From Pseudomonadota bacterium (GTDB taxonomy: Bacteria > Pseudomonadota > Gammaproteobacteria > Burkholderiales > Burkholderiaceae_C): DNA of 5,746 nucleotides. The stretch covers positions 1 through 5,746 of the forward strand of contig JAUPTP010000180.1 in NCBI GenBank assembly GCA_030918015.1. The letters are read 5' to 3'. Positions 1 through 5,746 of this stretch are shown here, one piece after another. Position 1 is the first letter of the stretch; each line of letters begins with the position of its first letter. The position numbers were made by a program, and so were the translations under genes. The notes beneath the pieces are model-generated. The model did no database searches, was not told the DNA's origin, and worked only from the letters and a program-made list of their open reading frames with translations.

Positions 1-1707
1 TCCACGCTGGCGCGCGGGGCGGTCCGGCTGGCCCGCCGCAAGGTGGTGGTCAAGCGGCTCGACGCGATCCAGAACTTCGGCGCCATGGATGTCCTGTGCA
101 CCGACAAGACCGGCACCCTCACGCAGGATCGCATCGCGCTGTCGCGCCACACCGACGCCTTCGGCGCGCCCTCGCAGGCGGTGCTTCGCCTGGCCGGGCT
201 CAACAGCCGTTTCCAGACCGGGCTGAAGAACCTGCTCGATCGGGCGGTGCTCGAGCAGATCGACCTGGGCGGCGGCGATCCGGAGGCCGAGCGGGCCCGC
301 AAGATCGACGAGATCCCCTTCGACTTCCGGCGGCGGCGCATGTCGGTGCTGGTCGCACAGCCCGTCGCGGGCCTGCCCGAGCGCCATGAGCTGATCTGCA
401 AGGGCGCGGTCGAGGAGGTGCTGGCCGTCTGCGACCGGGTTCGCGTCGGCGACGATCCCGGCCCGGGCGAGCGGCGGCTGGATGCCGAGCTGCGCGCGCG
501 TGCGCTGGCATGCGCCGGCGCGCTCAACCGCGAGGGGCTGCGGGTGGTGGCGGTGGCGGTCAGGACGCTGCCGCCGTCCCGGCGCGTCTGCACGGTGGCC
601 GACGAGGCCGGCCTGACGCTGGTCGGCTACATCGGATTCCTCGACCCGCCCAGGGACTCGGCCGCTCCGGCGCTGCGCCGGCTGGCCGGGCACGGCATCC
701 AGGTCAAGGTGCTGACCGGCGACAACGCGCTGGTGACCGAAGGCGTGTGCCGGCAGGTCGGGCTGCCGCTCGGGCCGATCCTGCTCGGCGCGGACATCGA
801 GGCGATGGACGATGCCGAGCTGCAGGCCGCCGCCGCCCGGCACCATCTCTTCGCCAAGCTCGATCCGATGCACAAGCAGCGCATCGTGCGTGCGCTGCGG
901 GCCGGCGGCCATGTGGTGGGCTTCCTCGGCGACGGCATCAACGACGCGCCGGCGCTGCGGGCGGCCGACATCGGCATCTCGGTCGATTCGGCGGTGGACA
1001 TCGCGCGCGAGGCCGCGGACATCATCCTGCTGGAGAAGAGCCTGCTGGTGCTCGACGACGGCGTGATCGAGGGCCGCACCACCTTCTGCAACCTGCTCAA
1101 GTACATCCGCCTGAGCGCCAGCTCCAGCTTCGGCAATGTCCTGAGCGTGCTGCTGGCCAGCGCCTTCCTGCCCTTCCTGCCGATGCTGCCGCTGCAGCTG
1201 CTGGTGCAGAACCTGATGTACGACCTCAGCCAGACCGCCATGGCCTTCGACCGGGTCGACGACGAGCTGCTGGCGCGGCCGCTGGCCTGGAATGCGTCGG
1301 GCATCGGGCGCTTCATGCTGTGCTTCGGGCCGGTCAGCTCGGTGTTCGACCTGGCCACCTTCGCGCTGATGTGGTGGGGGTTCGGGGCGAACGATCCGAC
1401 GCGCCAGGCCCTGTTCCAGAGCGGCTGGTTCGTCGCGGGCCTGCTCACGCAGACGCTGGTGGTGCACCTGCTGCGCACGCCCAGGATTCCCTTCGTCCAG
1501 AGCCGGGCGTCCGCGACGCTGCTGGCCATGACCGCCGCCATCGTGGTGGCCGGCGTGTGGCTGCCGATGGGCCCGCTGGCCTCGCATTTCAGGCTGCAGG
1601 CGCTGCCCGCGGCCTACTTCGGCGGGCTGGGGCTGATCCTGCTGGGCTACGGCGCGCTCGCCACGCAGGTCAAGCGGATCTACATCCGGCGATTCGGCTG
1701 GCAGTGA
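1..1707 (+). CDS. mgtA: Magnesium-importing P-type ATPase MgtA/MgtB (P3B), 5'-truncated by the window edge
   Basis: This inner-membrane P-type ATPase would use ATP to bring Mg2+ into the cytoplasm. The frame is open from base 1 and ends at TGA 1705-1707, giving 568 residues. Full-length MgtA is about 900, so roughly 340 N-terminal residues (M1-M4 and the actuator domain) are outside the window. Visible in order (fragment numbering): the MgtA-like run NFGAMDVLCTDKTGTLT with catalytic Asp35; the N-domain stretch IPFDFRRRRMSV near 105-116; nucleotide-binding KGAVEEV with Lys134; LTGDN ending near 242; and the hinge GDGINDAP around Asp311. M5-M10 follow at roughly 371-392, 396-416, 437-460, 474-492, 505-524 and 536-555. 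M6 carries QNLMYDLSQ (403-411) and is followed by FDRVDDE, a hallmark of the MgtA group that separates it from Ca2+ and H+ pumps. No key residue is missing in the visible part. The Mg2+-sensing leader known upstream of enterobacterial mgtA would lie outside the window. The family is near certain; the choice of mgtA over mgtB is a convention. Confidence 0.93.
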   Translation, partial: STLARGAVRLARRKVVVKRLDAIQNFGAMDVLCTDKTGTLTQDRIALSRHTDAFGAPSQAVLRLAGLNSRFQTGLKNLLDRAVLEQIDLGGGDPEAERARKIDEIPFDFRRRRMSVLVAQPVAGLPERHELICKGAVEEVLAVCDRVRVGDDPGPGERRLDAELRARALACAGALNREGLRVVAVAVRTLPPSRRVCTVADEAGLTLVGYIGFLDPPRDSAAPALRRLAGHGIQVKVLTGDNALVTEGVCRQVGLPLGPILLGADIEAMDDAELQAAAARHHLFAKLDPMHKQRIVRALRAGGHVVGFLGDGINDAPALRAADIGISVDSAVDIAREAADIILLEKSLLVLDDGVIEGRTTFCNLLKYIRLSASSSFGNVLSVLLASAFLPFLPMLPLQLLVQNLMYDLSQTAMAFDRVDDELLARPLAWNASGIGRFMLCFGPVSSVFDLATFALMWWGFGANDPTRQALFQSGWFVAGLLTQTLVVHLLRTPRIPFVQSRASATLLAMTAAIVVAGVWLPMGPLASHFRLQALPAAYFGGLGLILLGYGALATQVKRIYIRRFGWQ

Positions 1708-1798
1708 AGGCGCCTCCGCTCCACGGTGGGCCAGCGCACAGACCGCCACACCGGATGGCCTGATCGTCCGGAACGAGCCGGAGCCCCCGCGCCGGACC
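1708..1798 (+). other. Spacer between mgtA and the second ATPase gene
   Basis: This gap has no convincing promoter, no T-rich terminator and no open frame that looks like protein. The only symmetry is GTCCGG (1766-1771) with CCGGAC (1792-1797), 20 bases apart. It is consistent with an untranslated spacer inside one transcript. Confidence 0.45.
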
Positions 1799-1804
1799 AG
1801 GAGG
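1799..1804 (+). promoter_or_regulatory. Shine-Dalgarno sequence of the second ATPase
   Basis: A perfect AGGAGG lies 6 bases before the ATG at 1811. It decides that start over an out-of-frame ATG at 1806, which is too close to the site and opens only a short shadow frame. Residues 11-29 after the 1811 start already match the usual N-terminal opening of this pump family, which also supports the choice. Confidence 0.85.
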
Positions 1805-1810
1805 CATGCG

Positions 1811-4462
1811 ATGGTTGCAAGGTTTCAATCCGGCTCGGGCCTGTCGTCCGAGCAGGCCGCACAGGCCCTGGCCGAGCAGGGGCCCAACGCGCTGCCCGAC
1901 ACGACGCGCCGCGCCTGGTGGTCGATGCTGGCGGAGATCCTGCGCGAGCCGATGTTCCTGCTGCTGCTGGCGGCCGGGCTGCTCTACCTCGGCTTCGGCG
2001 ACCGGCGCGACGGCCTGACGCTGCTGGTGTTCGTGCTCGTCACCCTCGGCATGACCTTGTACCAGCAGGGCCGCACGACACGGGCCATCGAGGCGCTGCA
2101 CGCCCTGACCCTGCCGCAGGCGCAGGTGGTGCGCGACGGCCAGCCACAGCGGATCCCCGCCACGGAGGTGGTCTGCGGCGACCTGCTGCAGCTGGGCGAA
2201 GGCGACCGGGTCGCCGCGGACGCGCTGCTGATCTCGGCCAGCGATGTCTGCGTCGACGAGTCCCTGCTGACCGGCGAGGCCGCGCCGGTGCGCAAGCGTG
2301 CGGCCAGTCCGGCCGAGCAGGGTGCGGTCGCCGGGCCGGTGCTCGTGCGCCTCGTGCCCGGCGGCGAAGACCAGCCCAGGGTGCACGCCGGCACGCTGCT
2401 CGTGCAGGGCCACGGGCTGGCGCGCGTCACCGCCACCGGGGCCCGCAGCGAGATCGGCCGCATCGGCAGCCTGCTGGCCAGGATGGAGACGGAGCGCTCG
2501 CCGCTGCAGCGGCAGACGGCCCGGCTGGTGCGCACGCTGGCCTGGCTGGCCCTGGGGCTCAGCGCCTCCATGGTGCTGCTGCACGGCCTGCTGCGCGGCG
2601 ACTGGCTGCAGGCCCTGCTGGCCGGCGTCGCGCTGGCCATGGCCATGCTGCCCGAGGAATACGCGGTGGTGCTGACCGTCTTCCCCGCCCTCGGCGCCCA
2701 CCGGCTGTCGAAGGAAGGCGTGCTGACCCGGCGCATCCATGCCATCGAGACGCTGGGCTCGATCACGGTGCTGTGCAGCGACAAGACCGGCACGCTGACG
2801 GAAAACCGCATGACGGTGGTGCATCTGGTCGCCGGCCCGCGGCTGCAGGAGCGGCTCGATCTGGCCGCGCACGACAGCCAGACGCGCCTGCCCGAGCCCT
2901 TCCTGCCGCTGCTGGAAAGTGCCCTGCTGGCCAGCGTGGCGGAACCCTTCGATCCGATGGAGCAGGCGATCCACCGGCTGGGGCGGCGCGTCCTGTCCGG
3001 CCCGACCCTGGCGCATCCGGGCTGGCGACTGGTGCAGGTCTACGCGCTCAGCCCGGCGCTGCGCGCCCTGTCGCACGCCTGGGCGTCGCCGGGACAGGCC
3101 GGGCAGAGGGTGGTCACCAAGGGAGCGCCGGAGGCGGTGATCGATCTGTGCCACCTCGATGCGCCGCGCAGGCGCCAGGTCGAGGCGCTCGTCGACGAGA
3201 TGGCCTCGCGCGGACTGCGCGTGCTGGCCGTCGCCAGCGGCACCTTCTCGGGCCGGCGCTGGCCGTCCTGCGTGCATGATCTCGACTTCGACTTCCTGGG
3301 GCTGCTCGGCCTGTCCGATCCGGTCCGCGCGGAGGTCCCGGCCGCGGTGGCCGAGTGCCAGGCCGCCGGCATCCGCGTGATCATGATCACCGGCGACCAT
3401 CCCGTGACCGCACGGGCGGTCGCGCAGGCCGCCGCGCTGGTGCTGCCCGCCGGCCACCCGGACGATCTGCTGTCGGGCGAGGAGCTCTCGGCCCTGGACG
3501 ACCAGGCCCTGCGCCAGCGGATGGCCACGGTGCGCGTGTGCTCGCGGATCGCGCCCGAGCAGAAGCTGCGCATCGTGCAGGCGCTGCAGGCGCGCGGGGA
3601 GATCGTCGCGATGACCGGGGACGGCGTGAACGATGCGCCGGCGCTGCGGGCCGCGCATGTCGGCGTGGCCATGGGCAGAAGGGGCACCGACGTGGCACGG
3701 CAGGCCGCCGCGCTGGTGCTGGTCGAAGACGACTTCGCCGCCATCGTGCGGGCGATCCGCGCGGGCCGGCGCATCTTCGACAACCTCGGCCGGGCGATGG
3801 CCTACACGCTGGCGGTGCATGTGCCGATCGCCGGCATGGCGCTGCTGCCGGTGCTGGCCGGCTGGCCGGTGCTGCTGCAGCCGATGCACATCGCGCTGCT
3901 CGAGCTGGTCATCAATCCGGCCTGCTCGGTCGCGTTCGAGAACGAGCCGCCGGACCCGGCCGCCATGCGCCGGCCGCCGCGCGATGTGTCCGCCCCGATC
4001 CTCTCGCGCGGCGTGCTGTGGCAGGCGGCATGGCAGGGTCTGGGCGTGCTCGCGGTGGTCCTGGCGGGCTTTGCGTGGATCCTGCCGCTGCGCCCGGAGC
4101 CCGAGGCGCGGGCCTTTGCCTTCGCCATCCTGGTCAGCGCCAATCTGGCGCTCATCCTGTCGAGCCGCTCGGCTGTCGATCCCCTGCCCGTCACGCTGCG
4201 CATCCCGAATCGGAACCTCTGGATCATCGTGATCCTGGCCTTCGTGCTGCTGCTGTGCGCGCTTGAGCTGCCGCTGACGGCCCGTGTCATGCGGTTCGCC
4301 CCGCTGTCGGCGCCGGATCTGGCCTTGGCCTGCACGCTGGGGCTGCTGAGCGTGCTGTGGTTCGAGATCGTCAAGGCGTCAGGCGCGCGCCTGCGTTCGT
4401 CCGCCCGGCCCGTCCGCAGAGATGCCCAGAAGGGCACGGCGTGCCCAGGCCTGTCTGACTGA
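1811..4462 (+). CDS. P2-like cation-transporting P-type ATPase of the PEEF/PEEY subgroup, substrate unknown
   Basis: This complete 883-residue pump has all catalytic P-type motifs. The actuator loop reads DESLLTGEA (Glu156, where many pumps have TGES). The phosphorylation site is CSDKTGTLT with Asp324. The N-domain has FDPMEQA (380-386) and KGAPE with Lys437. The P-domain has MITGDHP (Asp529) and TGDGVNDAP (Asp604, Asp608). Ten membrane segments can be placed near 46-62, 68-84, 242-262, 268-292, 662-684, 688-708, 735-758, 766-784, 802-820 and 834-855. The ion-site segments are unusual: M4 has PEEYAVVLTVF (281-291), M5 has HVPIAG (670-675), M6 has ELVINPACS (698-706). Aligned by eye with SERCA, the M4 Glu309 is kept as Glu282, while Asn768, Glu771, Asn796 and Asp800 become His670, Ile673, Glu698 and Asn702. 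A Ca2+-ATPase label would therefore be unsafe. A basic tail follows M10. The gene starts 103 bases after mgtA on the same strand with a strong ribosome binding site, so co-transcription is likely. Family certain; transported ion unknown. Confidence 0.92.
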   Translation: MVARFQSGSGLSSEQAAQALAEQGPNALPDTTRRAWWSMLAEILREPMFLLLLAAGLLYLGFGDRRDGLTLLVFVLVTLGMTLYQQGRTTRAIEALHALTLPQAQVVRDGQPQRIPATEVVCGDLLQLGEGDRVAADALLISASDVCVDESLLTGEAAPVRKRAASPAEQGAVAGPVLVRLVPGGEDQPRVHAGTLLVQGHGLARVTATGARSEIGRIGSLLARMETERSPLQRQTARLVRTLAWLALGLSASMVLLHGLLRGDWLQALLAGVALAMAMLPEEYAVVLTVFPALGAHRLSKEGVLTRRIHAIETLGSITVLCSDKTGTLTENRMTVVHLVAGPRLQERLDLAAHDSQTRLPEPFLPLLESALLASVAEPFDPMEQAIHRLGRRVLSGPTLAHPGWRLVQVYALSPALRALSHAWASPGQAGQRVVTKGAPEAVIDLCHLDAPRRRQVEALVDEMASRGLRVLAVASGTFSGRRWPSCVHDLDFDFLGLLGLSDPVRAEVPAAVAECQAAGIRVIMITGDHPVTARAVAQAAALVLPAGHPDDLLSGEELSALDDQALRQRMATVRVCSRIAPEQKLRIVQALQARGEIVAMTGDGVNDAPALRAAHVGVAMGRRGTDVARQAAALVLVEDDFAAIVRAIRAGRRIFDNLGRAMAYTLAVHVPIAGMALLPVLAGWPVLLQPMHIALLELVINPACSVAFENEPPDPAAMRRPPRDVSAPILSRGVLWQAAWQGLGVLAVVLAGFAWILPLRPEPEARAFAFAILVSANLALILSSRSAVDPLPVTLRIPNRNLWIIVILAFVLLLCALELPLTARVMRFAPLSAPDLALACTLGLLSVLWFEIVKASGARLRSSARPVRRDAQKGTACPGLSD

Positions 4463-4529
4463 AGCCTGGAGGCGGTGATGCAGCGCTCGACGCGCGTGCA
4501 ACCTGTGCAGGCGTGGCCGACCGCCGGAT
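4463..4529. other. Convergent intergenic junction between the ATPase gene and parB
   Basis: The + strand ATPase gene and the - strand parB gene converge on these 67 bases. Two modest inverted repeats touch the junction: CCAGGC 4445-4450 with GCCTGG 4464-4469 (13-base loop), spanning the ATPase stop, and CCGCC 4521-4525 with GGCGG 4533-4537 (7-base loop), spanning the parB stop. Neither is followed by a T run on its own strand, so neither is a standard intrinsic terminator. They may be weak or Rho-assisted ends, or chance pairing in GC-rich DNA. No gene is seen here. Confidence 0.4.
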
Positions 4530-5618
4530 TCAGGCGGGATCGAGCAGACGGGCCACGGCCGCCGCCAGCGCCTCGGGCGTCATCGCGCCGCCCAGGGCGC
4601 CGGCATCGATCTGGATGTACATGCGCCCGTCCCGGTCCTGGCTCCAGCGCCCGGCCGCGCGCCCGTCGCCCCGCAGCAGCGGCCCGGCCGAGCGCACCTC
4701 GTCGGCCGTCTCGCCGACCAGCTCGGCCACCACCGCCGCCGCCCCGAGCGATCGCTCCTGCAGGCGCAGGCGCTCGGCCCGGCGCAGCACGCCTTTGGGA
4801 TCGGCGTCCAGGGCGGCGGTCAGCGTCTTGGCATGCCGGTGCGTGATCACCATCGGCGAGGCGAAGCAGTCGATCACGGCTGTCGGCAGGTCCGCCACCA
4901 GCAGCACGTTCGCCACCCAGGTGTGCGACACCCCGAGCGCATTGGCCAGACGCCGGTTCGACGAATACAGCCCCTGGTCCAGCGCGCGCCGGTACATCGT
5001 GCCCTGCTCGTAGGGCGACAGGTCCGCCCGCTCGCGGTTCTCGCGATCCATCATCGCGAACAGGTCGACATCCGACAGCGCCTGGGTCTCCACGGTCGCC
5101 AGCACCGGCAGGCCCAGCTCGGCGCAGGCGCGGTGGCGGCGATGCCCGAAGACCAGCTCATAGCGATCCGGCTGATCCACGAGGGGCCGCACCAGGATGG
5201 GCTGGACATTGCCGCCGGCCTGCTGGATGTCGCGCTTCAGGCTCTGGAAGGCCGGATTGGCGAAGGCGTCCGCATGGCGGTTGGCCCAGCGGCTGGGCAC
5301 GATCTGCGCGGTGTCCAGCCGCCGCGTGACCGCCGCCCCGTCATAGGCGCGCAGCTGTTCCTTGACGCGACTGAGCTCGCTCTCGGTCGCCAGCATCTGG
5401 CCGCGGAACTGCAGCATCTGGCCCGGACCGGTGCGCGGCACGCTGCGGGGCACCACCGGCGGGAACTGGGGCCCGGGCGTGGCCGGCAACGCGGCCGGTC
5501 CAGGTGAGGCGGCCTCATGCTGCGATCCGACAGGCGCTGCGGCGGGAAGGTTGGGGGAATTGCCCGTCAGCGCCCGCAGGCTGTCGGTGACGGACTGCAG
5601 CTTCGTCTTCGTGCTCAT
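4530..5618 (-). CDS. parB: ParB/RepB/Spo0J-family partition protein (plasmid/chromid type)
   Basis: This 362-residue protein is the centromere-binding CTPase-type component of a ParABS segregation system. It would load at parS, spread along DNA and be moved by the ParA ATPase. Residues 1-20 form a short polar segment, probably the ParA contact. Residues 21-66 are a Pro/Ala-rich, likely disordered linker. Residues 68-93 look like a charged helix (ATESELSRVKEQLRAYDG). The ParB/Srx-like nucleotide domain begins near 100 with RRLDTAQIVPSRWANRH and contains GGNVQPILVRP (135-145), the arginine patch GHRRHRA (158-164; GERRxRA in chromosomal ParB) and ENRERADLSPYEQ (193-205). The DNA-binding helix-turn-helix lies near 219-240 (NRRLANALGVSHTWVANVLL). 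A small C-terminal domain ends with a short strand (RMYIQID) and a helix, suited to dimerisation. The start is ATG at 5618-5616; only a weak GAGA lies upstream, so translation may be coupled to parA, whose stop is 45 bases upstream. The IxPSRWANRH and GGNVQPI style is typical of plasmid and secondary-replicon ParBs of beta-proteobacteria rather than housekeeping chromosomal ParB. Confidence 0.93.
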   Translation of the reverse strand: MSTKTKLQSVTDSLRALTGNSPNLPAAAPVGSQHEAASPGPAALPATPGPQFPPVVPRSVPRTGPGQMLQFRGQMLATESELSRVKEQLRAYDGAAVTRRLDTAQIVPSRWANRHADAFANPAFQSLKRDIQQAGGNVQPILVRPLVDQPDRYELVFGHRRHRACAELGLPVLATVETQALSDVDLFAMMDRENRERADLSPYEQGTMYRRALDQGLYSSNRRLANALGVSHTWVANVLLVADLPTAVIDCFASPMVITHRHAKTLTAALDADPKGVLRRAERLRLQERSLGAAAVVAELVGETADEVRSAGPLLRGDGRAAGRWSQDRDGRMYIQIDAGALGGAMTPEALAAAVARLLDPA

Positions 5619-5638
5619 GGGATTGTTCTCGTGCTAGC

Positions 5639-5655
5639 TGGCAACCGGGTTGCCA
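5639..5655. promoter_or_regulatory. 17-base perfect palindrome in the parA-parB gap: candidate parS or par operator
   Basis: TGGCAACCGGGTTGCCA is an exact inverted repeat with 8-base arms around one central base (5647). It lies 20 bases upstream of the parB start and 8 bases beyond the probable parA stop. parS sites are typically short palindromes of about this size, and in many plasmid par loci they lie within or beside parAB. The centre is too tight for a stable RNA hairpin loop, which favours recognition by a dimeric DNA-binding protein. I found no second full copy in the window. That this ParB is the binder is inferred from position and symmetry; I did not match the sequence to a known parS consensus. 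Confidence 0.55.
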
Positions 5656-5663
5656 CATTGGAA

Positions 5664-5746
5664 TCAGACCGCTGTGCGACGCGCGCGCCAAGCCTCGACC
5701 AGCGACTCCTCGACCAGATCGACGAAGCGGTCATAGGCATCGAGCG
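5664..5746 (-). CDS. parA: Probable ParA partition ATPase, C-terminal end only
   Basis: Reading the - strand inward from the window edge, one frame is open for 26 codons and stops at TGA 5666-5664. It gives LDAYDRFVDLVEESLVEAWR followed by ARRTAV. This is an acidic amphipathic helix with a short basic tail, like the end of ParA/Soj-type ATPases. One of the other two - strand frames hits a stop within 15 bases. The other stays open into the parB start with a Ser/Arg-rich run that does not look like protein. Identity as ParA rests mainly on position: same strand as parB and directly upstream, the usual parA-parB order. No Walker motif is visible because the rest of the gene is outside the window. 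Confidence 0.6.
   Translation of the reverse strand, partial: LDAYDRFVDLVEESLVEAWRARRTAV

Noticed and set aside
510..1763. A 417-codon + strand frame overlapping the end of mgtA
   Set aside because: It is out of phase with mgtA over nearly its whole length. Its product is an Arg/Ala/Gly-rich string with no recognisable motif.
1766..1797. Inverted repeat GTCCGG/CCGGAC in the gap between the two ATPase genes, considered as a terminator
   Set aside because: It has only 6 base pairs, a 20-base loop and no T tract. Such pairs are common by chance at this GC content.
1813..1818. GGTTGC just after the second ATPase start codon, considered as a ParB half-site
   Set aside because: It is a single short half-site without an inverted partner and lies inside coding sequence.
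97..2800. Shared CxDKTGTLT blocks in the two ATPase genes, considered as a recombination or duplication repeat
   Set aside because: The similarity is confined to motifs conserved across all P-type ATPases. The two proteins belong to different subfamilies and the flanking DNA does not match.
1670..3889. A 739-codon open frame on the - strand, opposite the second ATPase
   Set aside because: It is antisense to a gene with clear full-length homology. The translation is dominated by Arg, Gln, His and Gly with no domain or membrane pattern, as expected for an antisense shadow in GC-rich DNA.
4498..4503. GCAACC half-site resembling one arm of the 5639-5655 palindrome, considered as a second parS
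   Set aside because: The opposite arm is absent (CTGTGCAG follows instead of GGGTTGCC), so it is a 6-base chance match.
4475..5637. Several + strand frames opposite parB (including 4513-5013, 4833-5507 and 5362-5637)
   Set aside because: They are antisense to parB, whose motifs run unbroken across the region, and they have low-complexity Arg/Ala/Pro translations.

Overview
The window is a GC-rich stretch (about 70% by eye, codons strongly G/C-ended) from a proteobacterium. The ParB type, codon style and MgtA sequence best fit a betaproteobacterium of the Burkholderiales. That placement is inference from family resemblance, not from a marker gene. The adjacent parA and parB genes suggest the segment comes from a plasmid, megaplasmid or chromid rather than the main chromosome.

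The left three quarters of the window carries two P-type ATPase genes in tandem on the + strand. The first (1-1707) is the C-terminal 568 residues of an MgtA/MgtB-type (P3B) magnesium importer; its beginning lies outside the window. After a 103-base gap with a perfect AGGAGG ribosome binding site comes a complete 883-residue P2-like ATPase (1811-4462). It belongs to a subgroup whose M4, M5 and M6 ion-binding segments differ from Ca2+, H+ and Na+/K+ pumps, so its substrate is unknown. The two pumps are from different subfamilies, so they are not simple tandem duplicates. Co-orientation and spacing suggest co-transcription.

The right part, on the - strand, is a partition cassette. The last 26 codons of a probable ParA (5664-5746) are followed, after 45 bases, by a complete 362-residue ParB (4530-5618). 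The gap holds a 17-base perfect palindrome (5639-5655) that is a good candidate for parS or for the partition operator. parB and the second ATPase converge on a 67-base junction with only weak hairpins.

No rRNA, tRNA, CRISPR array, insertion sequence or integrase was seen. All other long open frames are antisense or out-of-phase shadows of the four genes. The points most worth following are the unusual cation site of the second pump, the parS candidate, and the placement of Mg2+/cation pumps next to a replicon partition locus.
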